DNA of 64,000 nucleotides from Rhizobium leguminosarum bv. trifolii WSM1325 (GCA_000023185.1 CP001623.1:744001-808000), one strand, 5' to 3'. Counted from the stretch's first letter, positions 43,679-53,284 are shown. Notes: generated by a model not told the origin, from the sequence alone. Translations and numbers: made by a program.

Positions 43679-44569
43679 ATGGCCCTGTTTCAAGCGTCAC
43701 CCATATCGCTCTCCCTTGCGCCATCGGTCGGAAGACCGATGCGTTGGGGGCAGATCGCAACCGGTGCCATCGCGATTTCAGCGCTGGCCTTCTTTGCGCT
43801 CGTCGTCGGGCAGAGCCAGAGCATCCAGTGGTCCGAGATCCCCCGCTATCTGGTGGATCCTTCGATCCTGCGCGGCGTGCTGCTGACGCTTGAACTGACG
43901 GCTGGCGCCATGGTGTTCGGCATCGTGCTCGGATGCCTGCTGGCGCTGATGGCGACGAGCCAGAACCCGGTTCTCAAGGTGATCGCCGCCGGCTTCGTCT
44001 GGTGGTTTCGCGGCGTGCCGCTGATTGTCCAGATCTTCTTCTGGTTCAATATCGCCCTCTTCATCCCGCAGGTCGGGATGGGAAGCTTCACCATTTCGAT
44101 CAACGATCTGGTGACACCGGCCCTGGCCGGCTTCCTCGCACTCGGACTGCACGAAGCCGCGAACATGTCGGAGATCATCCGCGGTGGCCTGGTCGCGGTC
44201 GATCGCGGCCAGCGCGAGGCGGCCACGGCGCTCGGGCTGAAAAAGACACAGACTTTTCTCACCGTCATCATGCCCCAGGCCACGCGTATCATCGTGCCGC
44301 CGACCGGGAACCAGGCCATCGGCATGCTCAAGGCCACTGCCATCGTCTCGGTCATCGGCATGCAGGATCTGCTGACGCAGGCCCAGGCGATCTACGCCCG
44401 GAACTTCCTGGTCATCGAACTGCTGTTCGTCGCCTCGATCTGGTACCTCGCCATCACGAGCGTGGCATCCATAGGCCAGCACTATCTCGAAAAGCGTCTC
44501 GTTCCGACAGGCCGGACAGCAGAGAAGCCTCGCTCCCGGAGGGGCGTGATCGCGGATCGATCGTCGTGA
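43679..44569 (+). CDS. Amino-acid-type ABC transporter permease (HisM/GlnP family)
   Basis: A 296-residue permease of the polar amino acid class. Hydrophobic helices begin with IATGAIAISALAFFALVV, and the conserved loop LGLHEAANMSEIIRGGLVAVDRGQREAATALG is the site that contacts the ATPase. The ATG at 43679 is five bases after the stop of the binding-protein gene. A single permease may form a homodimer. No ATP-binding gene is present in the operon, so the system must borrow an ATPase encoded elsewhere; this is unusual for the family. Confidence 0.92.
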   Translation: MALFQASPISLSLAPSVGRPMRWGQIATGAIAISALAFFALVVGQSQSIQWSEIPRYLVDPSILRGVLLTLELTAGAMVFGIVLGCLLALMATSQNPVLKVIAAGFVWWFRGVPLIVQIFFWFNIALFIPQVGMGSFTISINDLVTPALAGFLALGLHEAANMSEIIRGGLVAVDRGQREAATALGLKKTQTFLTVIMPQATRIIVPPTGNQAIGMLKATAIVSVIGMQDLLTQAQAIYARNFLVIELLFVASIWYLAITSVASIGQHYLEKRLVPTGRTAEKPRSRRGVIADRSS

Positions 44570-44637
44570 ATTGAGATCAACAACGAAGGGGTCGCCAGTG
44601 CAGCGCGCCCCGTCAGGAAACAGCAGAGGAGCATGAC

Positions 44638-45768
44638 ATGAAATTGGGAATCGACAGCATAAAGCTGCCTGAGGCGAAGAAGCGGGGGCCGCTGGCAAGC
44701 CTTGATCACGTCAAGGAACTTGGGCTCGCAGGCATCTTCTTCAGTACGGCGCTGGACATGAGCCCCGACCTCGACAGCGGCCTGCTGCGCGACATCAGGG
44801 CGAAGGCCGACGACCTTGGCCTCTATCTCGAAAGCGGCATCGGCAAGATCAATCCCTATTGCAGCGCCGAGGAACCGGTACTCCGGGCCGCCGGCGGCGG
44901 CGATATCATTGCCGGTTTCACGCGCATGATCGAGGCAAGTGCCGCGATCGGCTGCCATGAGCTTTGGGTTGCACCGGGCAATTTCAAGGGCGAATATCGC
45001 GGCCGGCTGGCCAATGACCGCTTCCGCACCGACGTGACCTGGGAAGAGCAGTTGCTCGGAATTGAAAACGTCCTCCGCAAGCTGGCGCCCGTCGCACGTG
45101 CCAATGGCGCGCACATGAACATCGAAACCCATGACGAGATCACGTCCTTCGAGATCCTGCGATTGATCGAGAAGGTCGGCGCCGATTGCGTCGGCGTCGT
45201 CTTCGACACGGCAAACGGACTGCAGCGGGGCGAGCATCCGGTCTTCGCCGCCAAGCGCCTGGCTCCTCATATCCGACAGACCCATATCAAGGATGCCTAT
45301 GTCGGCCGCGCTCCGGGTGGTCTCGATTTCCAGACCAGACCCGTTGGCGGCGGCATTGTCGATTTCGCCGCGATCCTTCCCATTCTCAGCGACGCCAGCG
45401 CCGCGCTGAACCTGTCGCTGGAGGTTGCCCAGTCTGTCGCCGACAAGCCTCGCAAGGCCAATCCACGCCAGTGCATCGAGATCGACGATCCGGTCTGGCG
45501 AGCTGGCCACCCGGACCTGACGGCGGATGAGCTTGCGGCCTACATGGCGATGGTGGATGCCTATGAAAAGCGGGTCGCCTCCGGAGCGGTTCTCGACTGG
45601 GAAGCCTACGAGAGCAGCCGCTACGGCTACCCGACCTATGAGGTGCAATCCTACGGTTTCGACGAGGCGATTGGTTTCATCAAGCAGTCGGCCCGCCACA
45701 TCGAGGCTATTTGCGCCGAAAAGGGTATTACCTTGTCCCCGCCGGCAAAAGAACAAAAGGCAGCCTAG
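44638..45768 (+). CDS. Sugar phosphate isomerase/epimerase-like TIM-barrel protein
   Basis: A 376-residue protein of the xylose isomerase-like (AP endonuclease 2) TIM-barrel superfamily. Conserved acidic and histidine residues that usually bind a divalent metal are seen in NIETHDEI, GVVFDTANGLQRG and IRQTHIKDAYVG, with a last acidic residue in LSLEVAQ. Relatives isomerise or epimerise keto sugars, inosose or hydroxypyruvate. It is in the same direction as the SBP and permease, 68 bases after the permease stop, so it is probably part of the sigma-54-driven operon. The substrate is not predictable from sequence. Confidence 0.85.
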   Translation: MKLGIDSIKLPEAKKRGPLASLDHVKELGLAGIFFSTALDMSPDLDSGLLRDIRAKADDLGLYLESGIGKINPYCSAEEPVLRAAGGGDIIAGFTRMIEASAAIGCHELWVAPGNFKGEYRGRLANDRFRTDVTWEEQLLGIENVLRKLAPVARANGAHMNIETHDEITSFEILRLIEKVGADCVGVVFDTANGLQRGEHPVFAAKRLAPHIRQTHIKDAYVGRAPGGLDFQTRPVGGGIVDFAAILPILSDASAALNLSLEVAQSVADKPRKANPRQCIEIDDPVWRAGHPDLTADELAAYMAMVDAYEKRVASGAVLDWEAYESSRYGYPTYEVQSYGFDEAIGFIKQSARHIEAICAEKGITLSPPAKEQKAA

Positions 45769-45926
45769 CCTTTGAAGATAGCGCGGGCGGAGATTTTTGT
45801 CGGCGCCTTCAATTGGGATTTCTATCAAAATGCAGTGGTTGCGCAGAAACATTCTTATAGAAATAATTACAACGAACAGATATTCGGTGCACGAGTAACT
45901 GGACGCAAAACATACCGAGGCTTGAA

Positions 45927-46685
45927 GTGGTGAAGGCAATAAGGAAGACGCGCCGTCAAAGCGTCAAGGCGCCACCCGCGTCCATTGGGGCGGTCGATAG
46001 CGCCGACAACAACGACGACGTCTCCGAGCGCATTCGCGCCACGCTGGCGGCAGCTATCGGTGAAGGCGCCTTAAAGCCGGGCACGAAAATCCTGGAGGAG
46101 GCGATCGCGGAGCATTTTGGGGTTAGCCGCACGGTCGTACGCGGCGCGCTCGGTGTTCTCGAAAGTGATCACCTCCTGGAGCGAAAGAGAAACCGCGGCA
46201 CTTTTGTTGCCGAACCCAGCATTGCCCAGGCCAAGAACCTGTTCGAAGCCCGCCGAAAACTTGAAGGACTTCTGCTGGAACTCGTTATTGCACGGGCAAC
46301 GGCCGAACAACTCGATGCCCTGCAAAAACTGACCGACGAAGAAGAGCACATCCATCATCATGGTGATGAGAAATCCAAGACGGTTCTGTCTGGCAAATTT
46401 CATATCGTACTCGCCGAAACCGCCGGAAATCCTGTCTTGACGGAAATGCTGTCGAAGATCGTCGCTCGCCTGTCCCTCGTCATGTCCCTGTACGAAGAAG
46501 AGCGTAAGGACGATTGCGGCGCAGACCACCACCGAATGATCGTGGCTGCGCTGAAGGCCAAGGACCTGGCGAAGGCTCAGCAACTAATGGACCATCACCT
46601 GGCCGATATCGAGGGCCGAGTGCGGCTCACCGAAGGACACGGTGATCGGCATACGTTCCTGGCTGTCCTGGAGAACTTCTCGTAG
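45927..46685 (+). CDS. GntR-family (FCD domain) transcriptional regulator
   Basis: A 252-residue regulator with an N-terminal basic leader, a winged HTH (PGTKILEEAIAEHFGVSRTVVRGAL) and a helical FCD domain. The start is GTG at 45927, with GAGG six bases upstream. It follows the sugar-phosphate-isomerase-like gene by 158 bases on the same strand, so it may be the last gene of that operon or have its own promoter. It is the only regulator between 36 and 46.8 kb, so it may control one or both of the divergent transport operons; that is inference. Confidence 0.9.
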   Translation: MVKAIRKTRRQSVKAPPASIGAVDSADNNDDVSERIRATLAAAIGEGALKPGTKILEEAIAEHFGVSRTVVRGALGVLESDHLLERKRNRGTFVAEPSIAQAKNLFEARRKLEGLLLELVIARATAEQLDALQKLTDEEEHIHHHGDEKSKTVLSGKFHIVLAETAGNPVLTEMLSKIVARLSLVMSLYEEERKDDCGADHHRMIVAALKAKDLAKAQQLMDHHLADIEGRVRLTEGHGDRHTFLAVLENFS

Positions 46686-46840
46686 TTTCGAACGTCGCTC
46701 TCCGAATAAGATATGGCCATCAATGTTCGCTTTGATGGGAATCAAACCGACGAGATGGAGATCTTTCTTGTGACCCCGGCCCTAGCGGAGTTGCAATTGA
46801 CGTTTGGCCGGTGCGACCCGCCGTATGGCAAATGACGGCT

Positions 46841-47800
46841 CTATTGCAGCGTGCCGCTGATCACCATTTTTGACACGAATGCGGAAAGAAGCTGGCTATC
46901 GAAATGGCCCGGCGAATTCATCATCATGTTGATCGCCTCTGCTTGTGAGAAGGCGCGCTTATACGGCCTGATGGTGGTCAGCGCTTCGTAAACGTCACAA
47001 ATCGCCGCAAGCCGGGCGACGTAAGGGATCTTCTTTCCGGCGAGGCGACCAGGATAGCCGGAGCCATCGAACTTTTCGTGGTGGTAGCGACAGATGTCGA
47101 GCACCGGCTTCGGGACATGGGCGACATGGGAAACCAACTCATATCCCCGCTGAGGGTGCCCGCGCACAAGATCCATTTCCTCGGCCGTCAGCTTACCGGG
47201 TTTCGTCAAGATGTCGTCCGGAAGCGCCATTTTTCCAAGATCGTGAACCAGTCCACCCAGTCCCAATACCCGCACATCCTCTTCTCCATGACCGAGGCTG
47301 CGCCCCAGGGTGATCATCAATGCGCTAACCGCCAGCGAGTGGAGGAACGTCAGCTCATCTTTTTCCTTCAGCTTGGCGACTGCGATCAGCGCACCAGCAT
47401 TGTCGAAGGCTGCCGACATGATCCGCTCCACAGCTGCGCTTGCCGCATCACTGGCGAAAGAGGCTTTGATCCTGGCATGGGCAAGCATATGACGGATCTG
47501 CGGTCTCGTATCCTCGACGCATTCCCTCGCCTGCTTGATATCCTTCGCCGAAAACACGGCACGAAGCTGGGCGTCAAACGCAGCCCGGTCGATGTCCTGT
47601 GCCCCGCCCGGATCGACATCCGCACCCTTTCCGACGTCGATAACAACAGTCATCAGGCGGCTTGCCATCAAACTCTCGACCTGACCAGTGGCCGATATCA
47701 GGAACGGCTTGAACCGGCGTGTCCTGTCTTCTCCCTCAATTTCGACGTCCTCAACATACATTCCGACCCGCAATTGGCTGACATGTATCCGTTTTCGCAT
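46841..47800 (-). CDS. HD-GYP domain c-di-GMP phosphodiesterase
   Basis: A 319-residue protein with an N-terminal DUF3391-type region (RKRIHVSQLRVGMYV onward) and a C-terminal HD-GYP domain. The metal-binding HD is in GLVHDLGKMALPD, and the GYP hallmark is in HHEKFDGSGYPGRL, both intact, so it should hydrolyse cyclic di-GMP in the cytoplasm. The ATG at 47800 is chosen over an upstream in-frame TTG. It lies 84 bases after the GGDEF-EAL gene on the same strand, so synthesis and breakdown of the same messenger are probably co-expressed. Confidence 0.94.
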   Translation of the reverse strand: MRKRIHVSQLRVGMYVEDVEIEGEDRTRRFKPFLISATGQVESLMASRLMTVVIDVGKGADVDPGGAQDIDRAAFDAQLRAVFSAKDIKQARECVEDTRPQIRHMLAHARIKASFASDAASAAVERIMSAAFDNAGALIAVAKLKEKDELTFLHSLAVSALMITLGRSLGHGEEDVRVLGLGGLVHDLGKMALPDDILTKPGKLTAEEMDLVRGHPQRGYELVSHVAHVPKPVLDICRYHHEKFDGSGYPGRLAGKKIPYVARLAAICDVYEALTTIRPYKRAFSQAEAINMMMNSPGHFDSQLLSAFVSKMVISGTLQ

Positions 47801-47884
47801 CTCTGATCCGTTCAAAGTGATCTTGGTATTCAAGCGTTGTCTCAGGTATCCGGGGCCGGCCCGAGCGCGAAAACCTCGCTCAGG

Positions 47885-49699
47885 CTATAGGGCTCCGGCA
47901 CGGGTCTTGTCTTGGTTGAGCCGTTGTCCATGCTGCTCTAAAAAGGCCGCGGCAACCGTTCGATCGACGGCTTTCGAAAATAGATAGCCCTGCCCGAGCT
48001 TGCAGCCGAGCTGGCTCAATTGAGCAGCTTGGGGTTCTGTTTCAATCCCCTCTGCGACGACCCGGATTCCCAGCTTGTGAGCTATTCCGATCAAGCCCTC
48101 AACGATGAAGGTCCCAGCATCGCCCGGCACCATGCGGTCGATGAAGGACTTGTCGATCTTGATGATGTCGACCGGCACCGTCAGCAGGTGGGTCAAAGAC
48201 GCGTAACCCGTGCCAAAGTCGTCGAGGGCAACCCGCAAGCCCTTGGACCGAAGAGCCTTTATCTCGTCCGCGACGACATAGTCCCGTTGTCCGAGATAAA
48301 CCGATTCCGTCACTTCGAGGATGATGTGCTTGAGGGGAACCTCCGCTTCCCCGAAAATTCGGCACAGCCTGTCTTGCAGATTACCGCCACGAAAATCTGC
48401 CGCGGACAGGTTGATGCCTACATGCTGGAGAGGAAGGCCTCGGGCGAGCCAGCTGCGGATGTCTTTCGCAACCCTCAGCAACATCCGTTCGGTCAGCTCA
48501 GCAGCAATATGCGCGTCTTTCGTCGCCTCATGGAAATGCGCTGCGGCTATGATTTCGCCGGAAGGCGTGGTCATTCGACACAAGGCCTCGAAACCGACAA
48601 TTTCGCGCGTATCCAGGCGCAAGATCGGCTGGTAATGCGCATCGATCCGATCGTCTTTCAGGGCGACGCCCACGTCCCGAACCGCCCTGAAGCGTCTGGT
48701 CAGGGCGGTGCCCAGGCCGGGATAGTGTTGCACGTACCGGCCGCGATTGTGTTCTTTTGCATGATAGAGCGCCACATCGGCGTTCTGGCGGGTCTGGTCA
48801 GGGTTTGTTTCCGTCTCTGCCAACGCGCCGCCAATCGTCGCGGCGGGAAAGACGACATGACCGTCGCAGGTTGAAGGAGAAGACAGTGCTGTGAGGATGT
48901 CGGTCGCGCTCGCCTTCAGATCAAGGTTTTTGTCGCCCGACACAATGACAGCAAACTCATCTCCACCGAGCCTAAAGGTGTTTTTGGTGCCTGCTGTCGT
49001 GGCGACCCGGTCTGCGACCACTTGAATCAATGCGTCGCCGGCTGCGTGCCCGAACGTGTCGTTCACGAGTTTCAAGTTGTCGATGTCAACAAGCAAGATG
49101 CCCCAGGCGCGCCGGGATCGAGGCAGCTCTTCGGCGAGAAGCTGGTTGAAACGAGCGCGATTAGACAGGCCCGTCAAAGCGTCGCTGTATGTCAGCCGCT
49201 GACGTTCCATCACCCGCTCTTCGCGATCGATGGCGATCGTGCAGAGATGGGCACAAGCCTCGACGAGGTCCCGTTCGACGACCTTCGGACCGCGGCGGTC
49301 TCGATAGTAGAAGGCGAAGGTGCCGATCACCCGGCCGCCGCTCTTGATTGGGCTGGACCAGCAAGCCCGCAACCCCAGCGGAAGCACCAGAGACTTGAAA
49401 TCCTGCCAACGAGGATCGGTCTCAATATCGGTGACAACGACCGCTTCTCCGAAATAGGCAGCAGCGCCACAGGAGCCCGCAAGAGGACCGGCTTGAAGAT
49501 TGTCGACAGCCGCTGAGTAGTCAGGCGGCAGGGAAGGTCCGGCAAGTGTGTGAAGACGGCTCCCGTCGAACGTCAGCACCGAAGCGATGATCCCAGGAAC
49601 GGCGGCCTCGACCCTGAGGCAAAGTTGCTCAATCGTTGCTGCCAGCGGTTCCCCTTTGGCAATCATTTCCAGAATGGCATTCTGCAACTCAAGGATCAT
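47885..49699 (-). CDS. GAF-GGDEF-EAL cyclic di-GMP metabolic protein
   Basis: A 604-residue cytoplasmic signalling protein with an N-terminal GAF domain (about 5-160), a diguanylate cyclase domain (about 170-335) and an EAL phosphodiesterase domain (about 345-590). The cyclase motif is intact as RLGGDEFAV. In the EAL domain, VGFEALCRM, ILEVTES, LDDFGTGYASL, KIDKSF and VVAEGIETE carry the expected catalytic and metal-binding residues. No RxxD inhibition site is apparent a few residues before GGDEF. Both activities may therefore be present and switched by a ligand of the GAF domain. It has no membrane segment. The divergent histidine kinase gene is 360 bases away. Confidence 0.95.
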   Translation of the reverse strand: MILELQNAILEMIAKGEPLAATIEQLCLRVEAAVPGIIASVLTFDGSRLHTLAGPSLPPDYSAAVDNLQAGPLAGSCGAAAYFGEAVVVTDIETDPRWQDFKSLVLPLGLRACWSSPIKSGGRVIGTFAFYYRDRRGPKVVERDLVEACAHLCTIAIDREERVMERQRLTYSDALTGLSNRARFNQLLAEELPRSRRAWGILLVDIDNLKLVNDTFGHAAGDALIQVVADRVATTAGTKNTFRLGGDEFAVIVSGDKNLDLKASATDILTALSSPSTCDGHVVFPAATIGGALAETETNPDQTRQNADVALYHAKEHNRGRYVQHYPGLGTALTRRFRAVRDVGVALKDDRIDAHYQPILRLDTREIVGFEALCRMTTPSGEIIAAAHFHEATKDAHIAAELTERMLLRVAKDIRSWLARGLPLQHVGINLSAADFRGGNLQDRLCRIFGEAEVPLKHIILEVTESVYLGQRDYVVADEIKALRSKGLRVALDDFGTGYASLTHLLTVPVDIIKIDKSFIDRMVPGDAGTFIVEGLIGIAHKLGIRVVAEGIETEPQAAQLSQLGCKLGQGYLFSKAVDRTVAAAFLEQHGQRLNQDKTRAGAL

Positions 49700-50059
49700 G
49701 ACGTTACTTCCCGGAAGGAGACCCTGCCTACCAAACCGACTTTCAAATCAGGTTACGCCGTTGATTAGATTTTGATCGAATAAACGCCGAATGATCGGTT
49801 CGGGACCTGTCGTGCCGAGCTTCGCGTGCGAAAGCTCTCCAGCATTCTGACCTCCTTCTCGGAGTGAGATTGACCGATGTCACGATCGTTCTCTAAAGAC
49901 GGTTATGAAATGCAATCCTCGGTCGCGCTCTTGAGGGCGCCGAGTCTTGAGCACGGCATAATTTTCGAGAGTCAGAAATCAGCTTATCGGATATGGTTCT
50001 AAATGCGTTGCAATGTCACCATCTGGCTGTCGCCGCACAAATGGAAATTGGCCTAAAAG
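49700..50059. other. Intergenic region between divergent signalling genes
   Basis: This 360-base gap must carry promoters for the GGDEF-EAL gene and the histidine kinase gene. I see no clear gene, long palindrome or RNA hairpin with a T-run in it. Confidence 0.5.
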
Positions 50060-51595
50060 ATGATCGGTGGCGATAAATACGTTGGCTCCGTAGGAAAAGC
50101 ATCGCTCGCGATCATCGCGCTGATGTTTCTGTCACTGACCACCCTTTTGTCGCTCTGGCTCATTTCCAGTTACGAGACAGCTGTTCGCCGGGGCGATGAG
50201 CGTGTCAGCGCGGCTTCCAAAATCGTTGCAGCGAACGCGAACTGGTTGAATTCCCTTGCTCGGGAGACCCTGCACCGGATTGATGATGCTCTGGGGCCGA
50301 GTATGTCTTTGCCCGGGCCGGATCGCGTGCGCGATCTCGACGCTGCCGTCTACGACCTTCCTCCTCAGGCGACTGCCTATGTCATCGGAGCCGTTGGAGA
50401 AACGCTCTACTCAAATGATCGCGATATCCGGCCGGTCAACGTTACGGATCGCGACTACTTCGTTCGGCTGAGAAACGGTGCTGACGAATATACATCGCCG
50501 CTGATCATCAGCCGCCTTTCCCAGCGGCAGATATTCGTCTTCAGTCGCAGGCTGGAACGAAATGGCGAATTCGCCGGCGTCGCCGTGATTGCCTTCGACG
50601 CGAGCATCCTAAGGCCAATATGGGACGCGGTGGCGATAGGCGAGAACTCGATTGTCAGCCTCATAAGACGCGACGGGCAACTTATCGCCCGATACCCGGA
50701 ACCTGCCGGACCAGTCGATATGCGAAACCACAAGCTGTTTACCGACTATATGAGGAAGGCGACATCAGGCACATATCGCTCCGTGTCGCCAGTCGATGAT
50801 GAAGATCGCCTGGTCGGATACCGAATCCTCGAACGCACCCCTTTCGTGGCCATTGCTTCGGCAGATATCCATGTGATCATGCAGCCCTTTTGGGAGGATG
50901 CAAAAATCGCGGCTTTGTTGGTCGCTTTCGCCCTCGTCGGCGCTTTGGCCGCTGCATTGTGGATTCAGAACCTGATCAAGGTAGACACATTGCACACCAA
51001 GCAGCTTGCGGATGCGTTGCGGTCAAATAAAACGCTCATGCGCGAGATACACCATCGAGTGAAGAACAACCTGCAGACGGTGATGGCCCTGCTGCGCTTG
51101 CAGGGTTTTGAACCGGAGGCTGTTCAAAAATTAAATGAGCGCATTTCTGCGATGTCTGCCGTTCACGAGCAGATGTACGGCTTCGACCAGTTTAGCGGAA
51201 TATCTGCTCGAGAGTTCATTCCATCATTCGTTAGGACGCTCGTCGACGTCCATGGCCGCGCCGTTTCCGTCGACTTTGAAATCGACGACATCGTGATTGC
51301 AGCCGACAAGGCAACGCCGTTTGCCCTCTTGCTCAACGAGTTGATTGCCAACAGCATGAAATACGCGTTCGACGGCCGAGCATCCGGAAACATTCGCGTC
51401 ATGCTGCACGTGACCGAAGGAGAGGAATCCCAACTTACCGTCGCTGACGACGGGATTGGATTCGATGGTCGATCGGACAGCGCCGGGATGGGGACGCGGC
51501 TGATTAAAGCCTTCGTCAATCAACTGCATGGCGAGGCGAGATATAGTCGCCTGGAAGGGACGCAGTTTACGGCAACACTCAAGCTTGCCGATTGA
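50060..51595 (+). CDS. Membrane sensor histidine kinase (HisKA_2/HWE type)
   Basis: A 511-residue sensor kinase. A first transmembrane helix lies at about 15-36, a periplasmic double-Cache-like sensing region at about 40-280, and a second helix at about 283-302. The dimerisation/phosphoacceptor region holds EIHHRVKNNLQTVMALLRLQ with the phosphorylated histidine at 331 or 332. A GHKL ATPase domain follows, with ALLLNELIANSMKYAF as the N box and VADDGIGFDGR as the G1 box. Such kinases in alphaproteobacteria control stress or blue-light responses, often with separate response regulators; none is adjacent here. It may act with the c-di-GMP genes, but only position suggests that. Confidence 0.92.
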   Translation: MIGGDKYVGSVGKASLAIIALMFLSLTTLLSLWLISSYETAVRRGDERVSAASKIVAANANWLNSLARETLHRIDDALGPSMSLPGPDRVRDLDAAVYDLPPQATAYVIGAVGETLYSNDRDIRPVNVTDRDYFVRLRNGADEYTSPLIISRLSQRQIFVFSRRLERNGEFAGVAVIAFDASILRPIWDAVAIGENSIVSLIRRDGQLIARYPEPAGPVDMRNHKLFTDYMRKATSGTYRSVSPVDDEDRLVGYRILERTPFVAIASADIHVIMQPFWEDAKIAALLVAFALVGALAAALWIQNLIKVDTLHTKQLADALRSNKTLMREIHHRVKNNLQTVMALLRLQGFEPEAVQKLNERISAMSAVHEQMYGFDQFSGISAREFIPSFVRTLVDVHGRAVSVDFEIDDIVIAADKATPFALLLNELIANSMKYAFDGRASGNIRVMLHVTEGEESQLTVADDGIGFDGRSDSAGMGTRLIKAFVNQLHGEARYSRLEGTQFTATLKLAD

Positions 51596-51761
51596 GCGAG
51601 AGAAGCCACCTCCCTGCCCAAAGCAAGCCTTGGGTTATCCCGCCGTGTCGGGAGCACTTTTCATTGGGTTGGAGCGACACATTTTCCAGATGGCCTGCCG
51701 CTCGTGCGGGATTGTTCCTCGCCGTCGGCTTGCTTCGTTCAGATGTCACTGGGAGCAAAAC

Positions 51762-52085
51762 ATGACGAATGTTCCAACCATAGCCCGTATCTGGCGTGGC
51801 CGCACCAAGCCGGAATTTGCCGATGAATACGAGGCTTACAATCGCGCTGAGGGAATTCCGCCACTGCTTAAGACGGCGCTCGGCGTCCAATTGCTACGCG
51901 AAGATCGAAAGGATGAAACATGGTTCACGACGATCTCCTACTGGGCCGACATGCAATCGATGACGGCGTTTACGAAAGGTGATCCGGAGCAGGTTCATCA
52001 TCTGGCGCGAGATGCAGAACTGCTGTGCGAACTTCCGGAGCGTATCCAGATACACAAGATAGTGGTCCCACCCAATCTGCGTTGA
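51762..52085 (+). CDS. Small antibiotic biosynthesis monooxygenase (ABM)-like domain protein
   Basis: A 107-residue protein with a dimeric alpha/beta-barrel look: strands IARIWRGRTK, GVQLLRED and TWFTTISYW with intervening helices, resembling ABM-domain proteins of unknown substrate. The ATG at 51762 follows GGGAGCAAAAC; an in-frame extension to 51528 would overlap the histidine kinase gene. It stands alone, 166 bases after the kinase and 79 bases before the LacI operators. No active-site residue can be assigned. Confidence 0.7.
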   Translation: MTNVPTIARIWRGRTKPEFADEYEAYNRAEGIPPLLKTALGVQLLREDRKDETWFTTISYWADMQSMTAFTKGDPEQVHHLARDAELLCELPERIQIHKIVVPPNLR

Positions 52086-52163
52086 GAATCCTTGGCCGCT
52101 TTCCGAGTCTTGCGCCCTTCCGCTAATCCAAAGATAATCATGGATTCCGGCGCCTCTCATGGA

Positions 52164-52179
52164 GCCAAAACGTTTTGGC
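52164..52179. promoter_or_regulatory. LacI-type operator O1
   Basis: GCCAAAACGTTTTGGC is a perfect 16-bp palindrome with a central CG, the classic form of LacI/GalR-family operators. The centre lies 22 bp from that of the second site, two helical turns, which permits cooperative binding on one DNA face. Confidence 0.85.
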
Positions 52180-52186
52180 TTGACTC

Positions 52187-52200
52187 CCAAAACGTTTTGG
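52187..52200. promoter_or_regulatory. LacI-type operator O2
   Basis: CCAAAACGTTTTGG is the same 14-bp core as O1, also perfectly palindromic, located 31 bases before the TTG start of the LacI-family gene. Together with O1 it probably mediates autoregulation of the whole operon. Confidence 0.85.
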
Positions 52201-52231
52201 AGAATCTTTTTCTCAATTCGGGAGGAAGATC

Positions 52232-53242
52232 TTGGCCAATCTCAAACAGCTCGCGCAATCGCTGGGACTGTCGATCACCACGGTATCGCGGGCGCTCGAT
52301 GGTTATGCCGATGTGTCGGCCGCCACGCGCGAACGGGTTCGAGAGGCTGCCGACAAGGTCGGCTACCGGCCGAATGCTTCGGCGAGGCGCCTCCGCAGGC
52401 AGCGCGCCGAACTGGTTGCGGTCACGCTGCCGAGCGATCCTGGCCATATCGGTCCTCCGCATTTCCTCGATATGTTGTCCGGCTGTGCCGAACACCTTGC
52501 CGCTGCCGGCCTCAATCTGGTGATTGCGCCGGTGCCGCGCGGCGAGAGCGAACTCGACATCTGCCGCCGCTTCGTCGATGGCCGCCGCGTCGACGCCATG
52601 CTTCTCGTCCGCACCAAACGCAAGGACGAGCGCGTCGAATTTCTGCAGTCGCGCGGCATTCCCTTCGTCACCAACGGCCGCACGGAAAGCCTGCTGTCCC
52701 ATCCCTATATCGACGGCGACGGTTTTGCCGGCTTTCGAGCCGCGACGCTGCGCTTCCATGCTGCCGGCCACCGCCGTATCGGCCACATCGCCGGCCCGCA
52801 GGAATATTACTTCGCACATGACCGCTGCCGTGGCTGGCGGGCGGCGATGGAGGAATGCGGCCTTGCCACCGACCTCTGCGCCGAAGGCGCGCCGTTGGAA
52901 CAGGGCGGTTATCTCGCCGCACTCGAACTTCTGCGCCAACCCTCGCGTCCGACCGCACTCGTTTGCGCCACCGACGAAATGGCGATCGGAGCGCTCCGGG
53001 CGCTACGCGAGGTCGATGGCGGCAACCAGATCAGCATTGTCGGCCATGATGACCTAGCAATGGGCGCCTTCACAAGCCCGCCGCTGTCGACCATGCGCAT
53101 GACCGGCGAAAACCTCGGCGCGAACTTCGCCTCGCTGCTGCTGCGCGCCATCGCCGGCGAACCTGCCGAAGAACTCCAGGAGCTTCACGCGATCGAATTC
53201 GTCGATCGCGACAGCCATCGCCGTCCCGCCAAGGCGGCATAG
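52232..53242 (+). CDS. LacI-family transcriptional regulator of the GH63/ABC operon
   Basis: A 336-residue LacI-family repressor. The HTH is at the extreme N-terminus (LKQLAQSLGLSITTVSRALDGYADVSAATRERV), followed by the hinge YRPNASARRLRRQR and a periplasmic-binding-like effector domain. The start is TTG at 52232, supported by GGGAGGAAGATC upstream and by the immediate HTH. Two CCAAAACGTTTTGG operators lie directly upstream. The gene precedes the binding-protein gene by 42 bases, so it is probably the first gene of the operon. The inducer is likely the transported glycoside or its breakdown product. Confidence 0.93.
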   Translation: MANLKQLAQSLGLSITTVSRALDGYADVSAATRERVREAADKVGYRPNASARRLRRQRAELVAVTLPSDPGHIGPPHFLDMLSGCAEHLAAAGLNLVIAPVPRGESELDICRRFVDGRRVDAMLLVRTKRKDERVEFLQSRGIPFVTNGRTESLLSHPYIDGDGFAGFRAATLRFHAAGHRRIGHIAGPQEYYFAHDRCRGWRAAMEECGLATDLCAEGAPLEQGGYLAALELLRQPSRPTALVCATDEMAIGALRALREVDGGNQISIVGHDDLAMGAFTSPPLSTMRMTGENLGANFASLLLRAIAGEPAEELQELHAIEFVDRDSHRRPAKAA

Positions 53243-53284
53243 ACAGCCGTGCATCTCAAACAAAGAACAATGAAGGAGGAGAAG

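Noticed and set aside
45818..45864. ATTTCTAT...ATAGAAAT as a GntR operator or terminator
   Set aside because: The arms are only 8 bp, 31 bases apart and AT-rich, so chance pairing is likely.
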